Source: Pseudomonas sp. MTM4 (GTDB lineage Bacteria; Pseudomonadota; Gammaproteobacteria; Pseudomonadales; Pseudomonadaceae). Taken from it: a stretch of DNA of 64,000 nt. The stretch lies in the NCBI RefSeq assembly GCF_019355055.1, contig NZ_CP048411.1:4511001-4575000 (forward strand), read 5' to 3'. Positions 20,201 through 31,378 of this stretch are shown here, in pieces (the stretch's first letter is position 1; the number at the start of each line of letters is the position of its first letter). Position numbers and translations under genes: made by a program. The notes below the pieces were generated by a model. It saw only the letters and a list, made by a program, of their open reading frames with translations, ran no database searches and was not told the DNA's origin.

Positions 20201-20747
20201 CGATGCGATAGGGCAGTGCGCTACCCATGGGATAGAGGTCGATCAGCGCGCCCCGCACGGCGAATTCGCCATGCTCGTACACCGTATCCACGCAGCGGTA
20301 GCCCGCCGCTTCCAGCCGCGAGCGCATCTGTTCGACGTCGAGCTTCTGGCCGACATCCAGCACAAGGCTGGAACCCAGCAGGAAGCGCTTGGGTGCGAGG
20401 CGGTGTAGCGCGGTGGTGATCGGAACTACCAGTACGCCGTGGGTCAGTTCAGGCAGCTGATAGAGCGCCGCGATGCGCTGGGAGATGATGTCCTGGTGCG
20501 GCGAGAACACATCGTAGGGCAGCGTTTCCCAGTCGGGAAAATGCAAAACCGGCAAGCTCGGCGCGAAGAATGCCAGTTCTTCCTTGAGGCGCTCGGCGCT
20601 CTGGCTGTCGGCGGTGAGAAGAAGGGTGAAGCATTCTGCGCGGCTGGCGGATTCGGCGATGGCCAGGCTTAGCGCGGCTCCGGGAAGGTTGCCCCAGGTT
20701 TGCTTGCCGCTGGCGGCAGGCATGGGCGGAAGGCGCAATACGGACAC
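17298..20747 (-). CDS. mfd: Transcription-repair coupling factor Mfd
   Basis: An 1149-residue translocase that pushes stalled RNA polymerase off DNA and recruits UvrA. The UvrB-homology region at the N-terminus contains HFPDWETLPYDVFSPHQDII. The polymerase-interacting domain is around residue 480-540 (HIDHGVGRYQGL). The RecG-like motor has GDVGFGKTEVAMRAAF and IIDEEHRFGV plus GRVGRSHHQAYAYLLTP. Length is normal. The start is GTG (20747), supported by the conserved N-terminus SVLRLPPMPAASGKQTWGN. It is divergent from the GAPDH gene, with about 157 bp between them. Confidence 0.97.
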   Translation of the reverse strand: MSVLRLPPMPAASGKQTWGNLPGAALSLAIAESASRAECFTLLLTADSQSAERLKEELAFFAPSLPVLHFPDWETLPYDVFSPHQDIISQRIAALYQLPELTHGVLVVPITTALHRLAPKRFLLGSSLVLDVGQKLDVEQMRSRLEAAGYRCVDTVYEHGEFAVRGALIDLYPMGSALPYRIDLFDDEIETLRTFDPENQRSIEKVDSVRLLPAREFPVKKEAVTGFRARFRERFDVDFRRCPVYQDLSTGITPAGIEYYLPLFFDETSTLFDYLPEDTQVFSLPGIEQAAENFWKDVRNRYEDRRVDPERPLLPPAELFMPVEDCFARLKLWPRVVASQEDVETGIGRERFPASPLPELAIEAKASEPLGALRRFLDEFPGRVLFTAESAGRREVLLELLARLKLRPQEVEGWPAFLQGKERLAISIAPLDEGLLLQQPQLALIAESPLFGQRIMQRRRREKTRDAGENVIKNLTELREGAPVVHIDHGVGRYQGLITLEIEGQSAEFLQLQYAEEAKLYVPVASLHLIARYTGSDDALAPLHRLGSETWQKAKRKAAEQVRDVAAELLDIYARRAAREGYAFQDPQLDYDTFSAGFPFEETPDQQAAIEAVRSDMLAPKPMDRLICGDVGFGKTEVAMRAAFIAVHSGRQVAVLVPTTLLAQQHYNSFRDRFADWPVKVEVMSRFKSAKEIQGAVDQLAEGKVDILIGTHKLLQDDVKFTNLGLVIIDEEHRFGVRQKEQLKALRSEVDILTLTATPIPRTLNMAVAGMRDLSIIATPPARRLSVRTFVMEANKPTIKEALLRELLRGGQVYYLHNDVKTIEKCAADLAELVPEARIGIGHGQMRERELEQVMGDFYHKRFNVLVASTIIETGIDVPSANTIIIERADKFGLAQLHQLRGRVGRSHHQAYAYLLTPPRKQMTPDAEKRLEAIANSQDLGAGFVLATHDLEIRGAGELLGDGQSGQIQAVGFTLYMEMLERAVKAIQKGEQPNLDQPLGGGPEINLRIPSLIPEDYLPDVHARLILYKRIANAADEDGLNELQVEMIDRFGLLPDPAKHLIRLTLLKLQAEKLGITKIDAGPQGGRIEFAADTPVDPMALIKLIQTQPKRYKFEGATVFKFQVPMERPEERFNTLEALLERLTPAAGQ

Positions 20748-20904
20748 GAGTGGACGTGACTCCGGTCGAAAAATGGACCGCCCGGATTGTAACTATCCGA
20801 GCGGGACGCTGTCAGTGTTTCCGCTGCACAGATTGCCGGCGCTAGGGTGCGCCGGCATAATGTAGCCCTTTTTCTCAGCCCCTACATGTTGGAAGGAACT
20901 GCCC

Positions 20905-22356
20905 GTGACTCAGAAGCCCGACCAGTGTCTTGGTGAATGGATTGATCGAGAAGCCCTCGCCGAAGCGATGATTCCGCTGATTGGTCAGCTGTATCGTAAC
21001 AATAACGTGGTGACTTCCATCTATGGCCGCGGGTTGATCAACCGTTCGGTCATCGCATTGCTCAAAGCGCATCGTTTCGCTCGTCACCGCCAGGCTGACG
21101 AAGCCGAACTCTGTGTCAACGAAACCCATCAGATCCTCACGACCATGAGCAGCATGGACCTGGGCGCCGCCTCGGTGGATCTGGGCAAGGTCGTCGCCAA
21201 GTTCAAGGCCGAGGGCAACGGCCGCAGCCTTGACCAGTTCGTGCGTGATGAGTTGGCTGAAGTCGCTGGCAAGCGCAATACGACTGGCGTCCATAAAGGC
21301 ACCGACGTCGTGCTTTATGGCTTTGGCCGTATCGGCCGCCTGCTGGCGCGCATCTTGATCGAAAAAACCGGTGGCGGCGACGGTCTGCGCCTGCGTGCCA
21401 TCGTCGTGCGCAAGGGGGCGGAGAATGACCTGGTCAAGCGCGCCAGCCTGCTGCGCCGCGACTCGGTGCACGGCCCGTTCGACGGCACCATTCATATCGA
21501 TGCCGAGAACAACACCATCACTGCCAACGGCAACCTGATCCAGGTGATCTACTCCAACGATCCGGCTTCGGTGGACTACACCCAGTACGGCATCGAGAAC
21601 GCGTTGCTGGTGGACAACACCGGCAAGTGGCGTGACGCCGAAGGCCTTGGCCAGCACCTCAAGTGTCCTGGCGTTGCCCGCGTCGTCCTGACCGCGCCTG
21701 GCAAGGGCGAGCTGAAGAACATCGTGCATGGCATCAATCATGCCGATATCACCGAAGACGACAAGATCGTCTCCGCTGCCTCCTGTACCACCAACGCCAT
21801 CGTGCCGGTGCTCAAGGCGGTCAACGACCAGTACGGCATCGTCAACGGTCACGTCGAGACCGTGCACTCTTACACCAACGACCAGAACCTGATCGACAAC
21901 TTCCATAAAGGCAGTCGTCGTGGTCGTAGTGCCGCGCTGAACATGGTCATCACGGAGACCGGCGCTGCAACTGCGGCGGCCAAGGCGCTTCCGGTGCTGA
22001 AGGGCAAGCTGACTGGCAATGCTATCCGCGTTCCGACGCCGAACGTCTCTATGGCGATCCTGAATCTGAATCTGGAAAAGGCCACCAACCGCGACGAGAT
22101 CAACGAATACCTGCGCCAGATGGCCATGCATTCGGATCTGCAGAAGCAGATCGACTTCGTCAATTCACAGGAAGTGGTTTCCACGGATTTCGTCGGCTCG
22201 CGCCATGCCGGCGTTGTAGATGCCGAGGCAACCATCTGTAGCGATAACCGCGTCGTGCTGTATGTCTGGTATGACAATGAATTCGGCTACAGCTGCCAGG
22301 TAGTGCGCGTCATGGAAGATATGGCAGGGGTCAATCCGCCAGCCTTCCCGCGCTGA
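20905..22356 (+). CDS. Glyceraldehyde-3-phosphate dehydrogenase, long form with N-terminal extension
   Basis: A 483-residue GAPDH. A helical N-terminal extension of about 125 residues, absent from standard 335-residue enzymes, precedes the Rossmann domain (VVLYGFGRIGRLLAR). The catalytic cysteine is in SAASCTTNAIVP, and the histidine in ETVHSYTNDQN. The C-terminal WYDNEFGYSCQVVR is canonical. It interconverts glyceraldehyde 3-phosphate and 1,3-bisphosphoglycerate. The GTG start has GGAAGGA 7-8 bp upstream. In Pseudomonas this paralogue lies beside mfd and the nqr genes. A glycolytic or gluconeogenic bias cannot be judged from sequence. A clear terminator follows. Confidence 0.94.
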   Translation: MTQKPDQCLGEWIDREALAEAMIPLIGQLYRNNNVVTSIYGRGLINRSVIALLKAHRFARHRQADEAELCVNETHQILTTMSSMDLGAASVDLGKVVAKFKAEGNGRSLDQFVRDELAEVAGKRNTTGVHKGTDVVLYGFGRIGRLLARILIEKTGGGDGLRLRAIVVRKGAENDLVKRASLLRRDSVHGPFDGTIHIDAENNTITANGNLIQVIYSNDPASVDYTQYGIENALLVDNTGKWRDAEGLGQHLKCPGVARVVLTAPGKGELKNIVHGINHADITEDDKIVSAASCTTNAIVPVLKAVNDQYGIVNGHVETVHSYTNDQNLIDNFHKGSRRGRSAALNMVITETGAATAAAKALPVLKGKLTGNAIRVPTPNVSMAILNLNLEKATNRDEINEYLRQMAMHSDLQKQIDFVNSQEVVSTDFVGSRHAGVVDAEATICSDNRVVLYVWYDNEFGYSCQVVRVMEDMAGVNPPAFPR

Positions 22357-22372
22357 GTCTGCGCAGATAATG

Positions 22373-22398
22373 AACGGGAGCTTCGGCTCCCGTTTTTC
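22373..22398 (+). terminator. Rho-independent terminator of the GAPDH gene
   Basis: AACGGGAGC-TTCG-GCTCCCGTT followed by TTTCATTTT. A 9-bp stem with a UUCG tetraloop and T-run, starting 17 bp after the stop codon. Confidence 0.9.
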
Positions 22399-24004
<1,606 letters not shown>

Positions 24005-24007
24005 GGC

Positions 24008-25219
24008 ATGGGCATTCGCGCATTCCTCGACAAGATCGAGCATCATTTTGAAAAGGGCGGCAAGTACGAGAAGTGGTACGCACTGTACGAAGCCGCCGAT
24101 ACCTTCCTCTATCGTCCGGGCAGCGTCACCAAGACCACTGCGCACGTGCGTGACGGCATCGACCTCAAGCGGATGATGATCACCGTCTGGATGTGCACCT
24201 TCCCGGCGATGTTCTTCGGCATGTGGAACGTGGGTTATCAGGCCAACCTGATCTTCGCGCAGAGCCCCGATCTGCTGGCTGCGCAGGAAGGCTGGCGCTT
24301 CGCGCTGATCGGCGCTCTGGCCGGCTTCGATCCGACCAGCTTGTGGGATAACTTCATCCAGGGGGCGGCCTACTTCCTGCCGATCTACGCGGTGACCTTC
24401 ATCGTCGGCGGTTTCTGGGAAGTGCTGTTCGCATCCATTCGCAAACATGAGGTCAACGAAGGCTTCTTCGTCACTTCGGTGCTGTTCGCATTGATTCTGC
24501 CGCCGAGCATCCCGCTGTGGCAGGTGGCGCTGGGCATCAGCTTCGGCGTAGTGATCGGCAAGGAAATCTTCGGCGGCACCGGCAAGAACTTCCTTAACCC
24601 GGCTTTGACCGCTCGTGCTTTCCTATTCTTCGCCTATCCGGCGCAGATGTCCGGTGACGCGGTGTGGACATCCGTGGATGGTTTCTCTGGTGCGACCGCA
24701 CTCAGCCTCGGCTTCGTCGGCGGTATCGAGAATATCATCGGCAACGGCATCACTTGGATGGATGCATTCATCGGCACCGTGCATGGCTCGGTCGGAGAAA
24801 CCAGCACGTTGGCGATCTTCATCGGCGGCGCGGTGCTGCTGCTGACCAAGATTGCCTCTTGGCGCATCGTTTCCGGCGTGATGATTGGCATGATTGTGCT
24901 GAGCTACCTGTTCAACCTGATCGGTTCCGACACCAATCCGCTGTTCGGCATGCCTTGGTACTGGCATATGGTGGTGGGCGGTTTCGCCTTCGGTCTGATT
25001 TTCATGGCGACCGATCCGGTTTCGGCCTCCATGACCAATACCGGAAAGTGGGTATTCGGCATCCTCATTGGTGTGATGGTCGTGCTGATCCGCGTGGTCA
25101 ACCCTGCCTTCCCGGAAGGCATGATGCTGGCGATTCTGTTCGCCAACCTGTGTGCACCGCTGATTGACCATTTTGTCATTCAGGCCAATATCAAGCGGAG
25201 GCTGGCACGTAATGTCTAG
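24008..25219 (+). CDS. nqrB: Na+-translocating NADH:quinone reductase subunit B
   Basis: A 403-residue integral membrane subunit with about ten transmembrane segments. It carries covalent FMN through a phosphoester bond on Thr230 in the SGAT motif ([11 protein letters not shown]), attached by ApbE. It also binds riboflavin and forms part of the Na+ path. The ATG comes 3 bp after the nqrA stop, with AAGGAGG just upstream inside the end of nqrA. The last 8 bp overlap nqrC. Confidence 0.97.
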   Translation: MGIRAFLDKIEHHFEKGGKYEKWYALYEAADTFLYRPGSVTKTTAHVRDGIDLKRMMITVWMCTFPAMFFGMWNVGYQANLIFAQSPDLLAAQEGWRFALIGALAGFDPTSLWDNFIQGAAYFLPIYAVTFIVGGFWEVLFASIRKHEVNEGFFVTSVLFALILPPSIPLWQVALGISFGVVIGKEIFGGTGKNFLNPALTARAFLFFAYPAQMSGDAVWTSVDGFSGATALSLGFVGGIENIIGNGITWMDAFIGTVHGSVGETSTLAIFIGGAVLLLTKIASWRIVSGVMIGMIVLSYLFNLIGSDTNPLFGMPWYWHMVVGGFAFGLIFMATDPVSASMTNTGKWVFGILIGVMVVLIRVVNPAFPEGMMLAILFANLCAPLIDHFVIQANIKRRLARNV

Positions 25220-26006
25220 TCAGAAAGAATCGACCGTTCGTACGCTGACGGTAGCCCTGTTGGTCTGCCTGGTGTGCTCTATTTTCGTTGCGGGCGCCGC
25301 TGTGGCGCTGCGCCCGACGCAGCTGGAAAATCGCTTGCTGGACAAACAACGCAGCATTCTGGCCATCGCCGGCCTGGGTGAGGCTGGAATGTCCGGCAAC
25401 CAGGTCAAGCAGCTGTTTAACGAGCGTATCGTTGCCCGCCTAGTCGATCTGGAAACTGGCAAGTTCAGTGATGAATTTGATGCCACGACTTTCGATCCGC
25501 TGGTTGCTGCCAAGGATCCAGCTTTGTCCGAAGCGCTACCGAGCGACGAGGACATCGCCTCGATCAAGCGCCGCGAGCGTTACAGCACCGTTTATATCGT
25601 TGAAGGGGAGAGTGCGGGCGAGATCGATACACTGATCCTGCCTGTTCGTGGCTACGGCCTGTGGTCAACTCTCTACGGCTTTATGGCGGTCGAAGGCGAT
25701 CTCGACACCATTGCCGGCTTTGGTTTCTACCAGCATGGCGAAACTCCCGGCCTGGGTGGTGAGGTCGATAATCCGATATGGCGAGGTCAGTGGCCCGGCA
25801 AGGAGCTGTTCGATGACAACGGCAACCTTGCTGTGCAAATCGTCAAGGGCAGCGTGGATCCGCAGAGCCCGAAGGCGAATCACCAAGTCGACGGCCTAGC
25901 AGGTGCAACGCTGACCAGCAACGGTGTAAACAACCTGCTGCACTTCTGGCTAGGCGAGAATGGCTTCGGCACCTTTATCGCTAATCTGCGCGCAGGGGAG
26001 GCATGA
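25212..26006 (+). CDS. nqrC: Na+-translocating NADH:quinone reductase subunit C
   Basis: A 264-residue subunit with one N-terminal membrane anchor ([18 protein letters not shown]) and a large periplasmic domain. The second covalent FMN site is visible as [13 protein letters not shown], with acceptor Thr233. The ATG at 25212 overlaps the end of nqrB by 8 bp and follows AAGCGGAGG. A longer opening from 25164 would run back into nqrB. The flavinylation motif matches the presence of apbE downstream. Confidence 0.96.
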   Translation: MSSQKESTVRTLTVALLVCLVCSIFVAGAAVALRPTQLENRLLDKQRSILAIAGLGEAGMSGNQVKQLFNERIVARLVDLETGKFSDEFDATTFDPLVAAKDPALSEALPSDEDIASIKRRERYSTVYIVEGESAGEIDTLILPVRGYGLWSTLYGFMAVEGDLDTIAGFGFYQHGETPGLGGEVDNPIWRGQWPGKELFDDNGNLAVQIVKGSVDPQSPKANHQVDGLAGATLTSNGVNNLLHFWLGENGFGTFIANLRAGEA

Positions 26007-26008
26007 GC

Positions 26009-26677
26009 ATGTCGCAACCTACAATCAAGCAAGTCCTGTTCGATCCGATTTTCAACAACAACCCCATCGGCCTGCAGATTCTCGGAATCTGCTCGGCGCT
26101 GGCGGTTACTTCCAACCTCAATACTGCGTTAGTGATGTCTGTCGCGCTGACGCTTGTGGTTGCGTTCTCCAACTTGTTCATCTCGATGATCCGAAGCCAG
26201 ATCCCGAGCTCGATCCGCATGATCGTGCAAATGGTGATTATTGCCTCGCTGGTGATCCTGGTTGATCAGGTGCTCAAGGCTTATGCATTCTCGCTATCAA
26301 AGCAGTTGTCGGTCTTTGTCGGTCTGATCATCACCAACTGCATCGTGATGGGACGTGCCGAGGCGTTCGCCATGCAGAACCCGCCGATGCTGTCGTTCTT
26401 CGACGGATTGGGTAACGGTCTGGGCTACAGCGCCATGCTGATCGCGCTTGGCATCATTCGCGAGCTGTTCGGTGCGGGCAAGTTGATGGGCTATACCATC
26501 TTCCCTGTGGTCAACGACGGTGGCTGGTACCTACCCAACGGCATGATGCTGCTTCCTCCTTCGGCGTTCTTCCTGATCGGTCTGTTCATTTGGGGCATCC
26601 GTGCCTGGAAGAGGGAGCAGGTCGAGAAGCCGTCCTTCAAGATGGCGCCGCAAGTCTCGAACAAGGAGGCTTACTAA
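26009..26677 (+). CDS. nqrD: Na+-translocating NADH:quinone reductase subunit D
   Basis: A 222-residue membrane subunit with about six transmembrane helices, homologous to NqrE. Cys28 (GICSALAVT) and a Cys in the mid-sequence [12 protein letters not shown] are at the positions that share the intramembrane iron-sulfur centre with NqrE. Two ATGs lie close together. The second (26009) has GGAGG seven bases away, whereas the first (26003) overlaps the nqrC stop but is only one base from that Shine-Dalgarno. The stop overlaps the nqrE start by one base. Confidence 0.96.
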   Translation: MSQPTIKQVLFDPIFNNNPIGLQILGICSALAVTSNLNTALVMSVALTLVVAFSNLFISMIRSQIPSSIRMIVQMVIIASLVILVDQVLKAYAFSLSKQLSVFVGLIITNCIVMGRAEAFAMQNPPMLSFFDGLGNGLGYSAMLIALGIIRELFGAGKLMGYTIFPVVNDGGWYLPNGMMLLPPSAFFLIGLFIWGIRAWKREQVEKPSFKMAPQVSNKEAY

Positions 26678-27285
26678 TGGAGCATTACATCAGCCTGTTC
26701 GTCCGTGCCGTGTTCATCGAGAACATGGCCCTGGCGTTCTTCCTCGGCATGTGTACCTTCATCGCGATCTCGAAGAAGGTGGAAACGGCGATTGGCTTGG
26801 GTATCGCGGTTATCGTGGTCCAAGCCATCACCGTGCCGGCCAACAACCTGATCTACACCTATTTGCTCAAGGCGGGTGCGCTGTCGTGGGCCGGTTTGCC
26901 TGAAGTGGACCTGAGTTTTCTCGGGCTGCTCAGCTACATCGGCGTGATCGCGGCCATCGTTCAGATTCTCGAGATGACCCTCGATAAGTACGTGCCCAGC
27001 CTCTACAACGCGCTGGGTGTGTTCTTGCCACTGATCACCGTGAACTGCGCCATCATGGGCGGCACCTTGTTCATGGTCGAGCGTGATTACAACTTGGCGG
27101 AAAGTACTGTCTATGGCGTTGGTTCGGGCTTGTCCTGGGCACTGGCCATCGCTTTGCTGGCGGGCATCCGCGAGAAGCTGAAGTACAGCGATGTACCGGA
27201 TGGTCTGCAGGGTCTGGGCATCACCTTCATCACCATCGGCCTGATGTCGCTGGGCTTCATGTCATTCTCTGGCGTACAGCTCTAA
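26677..27285 (+). CDS. nqrE: Na+-translocating NADH:quinone reductase subunit E
   Basis: A 202-residue membrane subunit, inverted-topology partner of NqrD. Cys26 ([11 protein letters not shown]) and Cys124 (VNCAIMGG) correspond to the ligands of the NqrD/NqrE iron-sulfur centre. The start ATG at 26677 shares its A with the nqrD stop (TAATG), and ACAAGGAGG lies 8-9 bp upstream within nqrD. Translational coupling along the operon is evident. Confidence 0.97.
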   Translation: MEHYISLFVRAVFIENMALAFFLGMCTFIAISKKVETAIGLGIAVIVVQAITVPANNLIYTYLLKAGALSWAGLPEVDLSFLGLLSYIGVIAAIVQILEMTLDKYVPSLYNALGVFLPLITVNCAIMGGTLFMVERDYNLAESTVYGVGSGLSWALAIALLAGIREKLKYSDVPDGLQGLGITFITIGLMSLGFMSFSGVQL

Positions 27286-27300
27286 GGACGGGATGAACAG

Positions 27301-28524
27301 ATGAGTTACGAAATTTTCCTCGCCATCGGTATGTTCACCGCCATTGTGCTCGCGCTGGTGGTGATCATCCTGGCGGCACGCGCCAAGCTGGTTTCCAGCG
27401 GCGATATCAACATCGAGATCAACGGCGAACGCACTATTACCGTGCCTGCCGGCGGCAAGTTGTTGCAGACTCTCGCGTCGAATAACATCTTCCTCTCGTC
27501 CGCCTGTGGTGGTGGCGGCACCTGCGCGCAGTGCAAGTGCATCGTCGAGAGCGGTGGTGGCGAGATGCTGCCCACCGAAGAGTCGCACTTCACCCGTCGC
27601 GAGGCAGGGGAGGGCTGGCGTCTGTCCTGCCAGACTCCGGTCAAGGCAGACATGAAGATCGAGGTGCCGGAAGAAGTCTTCGGCGTGAAGAAGTGGGAAT
27701 GCACGGTGGAGTCCAACCCCAACGTGGCCACCTTCATCAAGGAGTTGACCCTTAAGCTGCCCGAAGGCGAAAACGTCGACTTCCGTGCCGGCGGTTACGT
27801 GCAGCTGGAGTGCCCACCGCACACGGTGGCCTACAAGGATTTCGATATTCAAGAGGAATATCGCGGCGACTGGGACAAGTTCAACCAGTGGAAATACGTT
27901 TCCAAGGTTGAGGAAACGGTGATTCGTGCTTATTCCATGGCCAACTATCCCGAAGAAGTCGGCCTTGTGAAATTCAATATCCGCATTGCTTCGCCGCCTC
28001 CGGGTAAGGATCACTTGCCACCGGGGCAGATGTCGTCGTGGGTATTCAATCTCAAGCCGGGTGACAAGGTCACCGTTTACGGGCCCTTCGGTGAGTTTTT
28101 CGCCAAGGATACCGATGCCGAAATGGTCTTCATCGGCGGCGGCGCCGGTATGGCACCGATGCGTTCGCACATCTTCGATCAGCTCAAGCGTTTGAAGTCC
28201 AAGCGCAAGATGACCTTCTGGTATGGCGCACGCTCCATGCGCGAAGCGTTCTACGTCGAGGAGTACGATCAGCTGCAGGCCGAGAATGAAAACTTCGAGT
28301 GGCACTTGGCTCTATCCGATCCTCAGCCTGAAGATAACTGGGAAGGCCCGACCGGCTTCATTCACAACGTGCTGTTTGAGAACTATCTGAAGGATCATCC
28401 GGCGCCGGAAGATTGCGAGTTCTACATGTGCGGCCCACCGATGATGAATGCCTCGGTCATTAAGATGCTTACCGACATGGGCGTGGAACCGGAGAATATC
28501 CTGCTCGACGACTTCGGCGGCTAG
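27301..28524 (+). CDS. nqrF: Na+-translocating NADH:quinone reductase subunit F
   Basis: The 407-residue electron-input subunit that oxidises NADH. Domains in order are an N-terminal membrane helix (3-27), a 2Fe-2S ferredoxin domain with Cys69, Cys75, Cys78 and Cys110, and a ferredoxin-NADP reductase-like domain. The FAD motif RAYSMANYP, the NADH-binding [15 protein letters not shown] and the C-terminal [10 protein letters not shown] ending LDDFGG are all intact. Last structural subunit of nqrA-F. apbE starts 1 bp after its stop codon. Confidence 0.97.
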   Translation: MSYEIFLAIGMFTAIVLALVVIILAARAKLVSSGDINIEINGERTITVPAGGKLLQTLASNNIFLSSACGGGGTCAQCKCIVESGGGEMLPTEESHFTRREAGEGWRLSCQTPVKADMKIEVPEEVFGVKKWECTVESNPNVATFIKELTLKLPEGENVDFRAGGYVQLECPPHTVAYKDFDIQEEYRGDWDKFNQWKYVSKVEETVIRAYSMANYPEEVGLVKFNIRIASPPPGKDHLPPGQMSSWVFNLKPGDKVTVYGPFGEFFAKDTDAEMVFIGGGAGMAPMRSHIFDQLKRLKSKRKMTFWYGARSMREAFYVEEYDQLQAENENFEWHLALSDPQPEDNWEGPTGFIHNVLFENYLKDHPAPEDCEFYMCGPPMMNASVIKMLTDMGVEPENILLDDFGG

Positions 28525-28525
28525 C

Positions 28526-29548
28526 ATGACCCACGCGTTATTGCAGCCCGTCATCGTTGCCGCCTTGGCGGCAGCCCTGACGGGCTGTCTTTTTCAGGAC
28601 AAAGTGGAAAGCTTCGGCGGCCCGACCATGGGCAGCACCTATTCGGTGAAGTACGTGGCGGGCGACCAGGCCAACAAGGCACAGCTACAGCGTGACACCG
28701 AGTCGATACTGGCGGAGATCGACAAGCAACTGTCGACCTATCGCTCTGATTCGGATATCGAAGTTTTCAATGCCTTGCCTGCCGGTGAATGCATGGCCAT
28801 GCCGAGCGGCGTGCGCGAGTTGGTCATGGCAGGACAGCGGCTTTCGGAGGAAAGCGACGGTGCTCTAGATCTCACCATCGAGCCGCTGCTCAACCTCTGG
28901 GGCTTTGGTCCTCAGGGACGAGGCGAGCGGGTTCCGTCGGCGGAAGAGATCGCCAGGGTTCGACAGGATGTCGGCCAGCAGCATCTGCGGGTCGAAGGCG
29001 AGCAACTTTGCAAGATCAGGGCCGTGCAGGTCGATTTTAACAGTATCGCCGCAGGCTACGCGGTGGATCAGGTGGCGGAAACGCTCGAGGCATCTGGCGT
29101 TAGCAGCTATCTGGTAGAAATCACTGGTGAGCTCAAGGCTCGAGGCCGTAAGCCGGACGGCGCGCCTTGGCGCATCGCTATCGAAGCGCCGCATGATGAT
29201 GAGCGCGTCGCTCAACGGATCATCGAGCTGGATGGCTATGCCGTTTCCACCTCCGGCGACTATCGCAACTATTTCGAGCGTGACGGCAAACGTTATTCCC
29301 ACACGCTCGATCCGCAGACCGGTTTCCCTATCGATCATCACCTGGCAGCTGTAACGGTTGTCGATCCCTCGACATTGCGGGCCGATGGCTTGTCTACTGT
29401 GCTCATGGTGTTGGGTCCCGACCGGGGGTTAGCGTATGCGGCAGAGCGTAAAATCGCAGCGCTCTTCGTCATTCGCGAAGGGCGGAAATTCGTAAGCAGA
29501 AGTACCGAGGCGTTCGATGAACTGTTCGGTGCGGGAGTAGAGCAATGA
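28526..29548 (+). CDS. apbE: FAD:protein FMN transferase ApbE
   Basis: A 340-residue periplasmic lipoprotein (signal peptide with lipobox LTGC) that transfers FMN from FAD to the threonines of NqrB and NqrC. The GGPTMGSTYSVKYV start of the mature domain, DFNSIAAGYAVDQVA, and the Mg2+/flavin-binding STSGDYRNYFERDGKRYSHTLDP region are canonical. Its place directly after nqrF fits its role in maturing the complex. The ATG at 28526 lies one base after the nqrF stop. Confidence 0.95.
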   Translation: MTHALLQPVIVAALAAALTGCLFQDKVESFGGPTMGSTYSVKYVAGDQANKAQLQRDTESILAEIDKQLSTYRSDSDIEVFNALPAGECMAMPSGVRELVMAGQRLSEESDGALDLTIEPLLNLWGFGPQGRGERVPSAEEIARVRQDVGQQHLRVEGEQLCKIRAVQVDFNSIAAGYAVDQVAETLEASGVSSYLVEITGELKARGRKPDGAPWRIAIEAPHDDERVAQRIIELDGYAVSTSGDYRNYFERDGKRYSHTLDPQTGFPIDHHLAAVTVVDPSTLRADGLSTVLMVLGPDRGLAYAAERKIAALFVIREGRKFVSRSTEAFDELFGAGVEQ

Positions 29549-29775
29549 CTTGGTTAATTGTTTTTCTCGTCATGTTGTTGGTCGTGTTCGGCATGTCCAT
29601 CGGTGTGATCATGGGGCGCAAGCCCATTGCTGGTTCCTGTGGCGGTATCGCCAACCTTGGCATCGAGAAGGAGTGCTCGATCTGCGGCGGAAGCCGCGAG
29701 AAATGCGAGGAGGTCAACAAGGAGACGAGCCAGGGTGCAGAAGCGGATCTCGCATACGACGCGACCAGACGCTGA
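29545..29775 (+). CDS. nqrM: NqrM, Na+-NQR maturation protein
   Basis: A 76-residue protein with one N-terminal membrane helix and four cysteines in CGG and CSICGG-N-C patterns (GSCGGIANLG, KECSICGGSREKCEE). NqrM is needed to assemble the NqrD/NqrE iron-sulfur centre, probably as an iron donor. The start overlaps the apbE stop (ATGA), placing it as the last gene of the nqr operon. Confidence 0.93.
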   Translation: MTWLIVFLVMLLVVFGMSIGVIMGRKPIAGSCGGIANLGIEKECSICGGSREKCEEVNKETSQGAEADLAYDATRR

Positions 29776-29915
29776 CAGTGGGCGTTGATCGGACTGCCGG
29801 CTTCAGCCATCGGACTCCAAGGTGCTGGGTTTCGCGTCGATGCCGCACGGATTCTCGGCGCATGACTCAAGGCACCGATGCGCAAGCGATCTTGCTGGTC
29901 GACCAATTCGTTAAA

Positions 29916-29934
29916 GCAGCAGGGTTCCTGCTGC
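29916..29934 (+). promoter_or_regulatory. Hairpin just upstream of the sthA ribosome binding site
   Basis: GCAGCAGG-GTT-CCTGCTGC, a perfect 8-bp stem, ends 6 bp before the strong AGGGGGGA Shine-Dalgarno of sthA. It could be a weak terminator for the nqr operon, as there is no T-run, or a 5' hairpin that affects sthA translation or mRNA stability. Confidence 0.4.
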
Positions 29935-29950
29935 GTGTTCAGGGGGGAAT

Positions 29951-31345
29951 ATGGCTGTCTACAATTACGATGTAGTGGTATTGGGCTCGGGGCCAGCCGG
30001 CGAAGGCGCGGCGATGAACGCGGTCAAAGCGGGGCGCAAGGTAGCCGTAATCGATAGCAGACCGCACGTCGGTGGCAACTCTACCCATCTGGGTACCATC
30101 CCTTCCAAAGCGCTGCGCCATTCGGTGCGGCAGATCATGCAATACAACACCAATCCGTTGTTTCGCCAGATTGGCGAGCCGCGCTGGTTTTCGTTCCCCG
30201 ATGTACTGAAGAGTGCTGAGAGCGTAATCGCCAAGCAGGTGACTTCGCGCACCGGCTATTACGCACGTAACCGCATCGACATCTTCTTCGGCACCGCGAG
30301 TTTCGCTGATGAGCAAACGGTGGAAGTCGTCAGTGCCAACGGCATGGTGGAAAAGCTGGTGGCCGGCCAGTTCATCATCGCCACCGGTTCGCGCCCTTAT
30401 CGTCCCTCCGACGTCGACTTCTCGCACCCGCGCGTCTACGACAGCGACACCATTCTGACCCTGAGCCATACACCGCGCCGGCTGATTATTTATGGCGCCG
30501 GCGTGATCGGATCCGAGTATGCGTCGATTTTCAGTGGACTGGGTGTGCTGGTCGACCTGATCGACAATCGCGATCAGTTGCTGAGCTTCCTCGACGATGA
30601 AATCTCCGATGCGCTCAGCTATCACCTGCGCAACAACAACGTGCTGATCCGCCATAACGAGGAGTACGAGCGCGTTGAGGGTGTTGACAATGGTGTCATC
30701 CTGCACCTCAAGTCAGGTAAGAAGATCAAGGCAGATGCCTTCCTTTGGTGCAATGGGCGGACCGGTAACACCGACAAGCTTGCGTTGGAAAACATTGGTC
30801 TGAAGGTCAACAGCCGCGGGCAGATAAAAGTAGACGAGCATTACCGTACCGACGTGGGCAACATCTACGCGGCTGGAGACGTGATCGGCTGGCCCTCGCT
30901 GGCCAGTGCTGCGTATGACCAGGGGCGTTCGGCCGCTGGCAGCATCGTCGAGAACGACAGCTGGCGCTTCGTTGATGACGTGCCGACCGGCATCTACACC
31001 ATTCCGGAGATCAGTTCGATCGGTAAGAACGAGCGTGAACTCACCGAGGCGAAGGTCCCCTACGAAGTGGGCAAAGCGTTCTTCAAAGGAATGGCGCGGG
31101 CGCAGATCTCAGCCGAACCGGTCGGTATGCTGAAAATACTCTTCCATCGCGAGACGCTGGCGGTGCTTGGCGTGCATTGCTTTGGCTATCAGGCTTCGGA
31201 AATCGTCCACATCGGCCAGGCGATCATGAATCAGCCGGGTGAGGCGAATACGATCAAGTACTTCATCAACACCACGTTCAATTACCCGACCATGGCCGAA
31301 GCCTATCGCGTCGCTGCATTTGACGGACTAAACCGGCTTTTTTGA
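29951..31345 (+). CDS. sthA: Soluble pyridine nucleotide transhydrogenase SthA
   Basis: A 464-residue cytoplasmic flavoprotein that exchanges reducing equivalents between NADPH and NAD+. FAD motif [10 protein letters not shown] is at the N-terminus, the NAD(P) motif [14 protein letters not shown] is mid-protein, and a dimerisation domain forms the C-terminus. As in all SthA enzymes, the redox disulfide of the lipoamide dehydrogenase family is missing. Here even the first cysteine is replaced ([13 protein letters not shown]), where I recall a cysteine in other Pseudomonas and E. coli SthA. A strong Shine-Dalgarno precedes the ATG. Confidence 0.95.
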   Translation: MAVYNYDVVVLGSGPAGEGAAMNAVKAGRKVAVIDSRPHVGGNSTHLGTIPSKALRHSVRQIMQYNTNPLFRQIGEPRWFSFPDVLKSAESVIAKQVTSRTGYYARNRIDIFFGTASFADEQTVEVVSANGMVEKLVAGQFIIATGSRPYRPSDVDFSHPRVYDSDTILTLSHTPRRLIIYGAGVIGSEYASIFSGLGVLVDLIDNRDQLLSFLDDEISDALSYHLRNNNVLIRHNEEYERVEGVDNGVILHLKSGKKIKADAFLWCNGRTGNTDKLALENIGLKVNSRGQIKVDEHYRTDVGNIYAAGDVIGWPSLASAAYDQGRSAAGSIVENDSWRFVDDVPTGIYTIPEISSIGKNERELTEAKVPYEVGKAFFKGMARAQISAEPVGMLKILFHRETLAVLGVHCFGYQASEIVHIGQAIMNQPGEANTIKYFINTTFNYPTMAEAYRVAAFDGLNRLF

Positions 31346-31349
31346 GCGG

Positions 31350-31378
31350 CTCCGACCGGTGGCCTGAGCCGGTCGGAG
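31350..31378 (+). terminator. Hairpin after sthA
   Basis: CTCCGACCGG and CCGGTCGGAG form a perfect 10-bp stem with a 9-nt loop, starting 5 bp after the sthA stop. No T-run follows, so it may be a weak terminator or 3' stabiliser. Confidence 0.55.

Noticed and set aside
20875..22131. 418-residue minus-strand frame opposite the GAPDH gene
   Set aside because: GAPDH is fully supported by catalytic motifs; the antisense frame has none.
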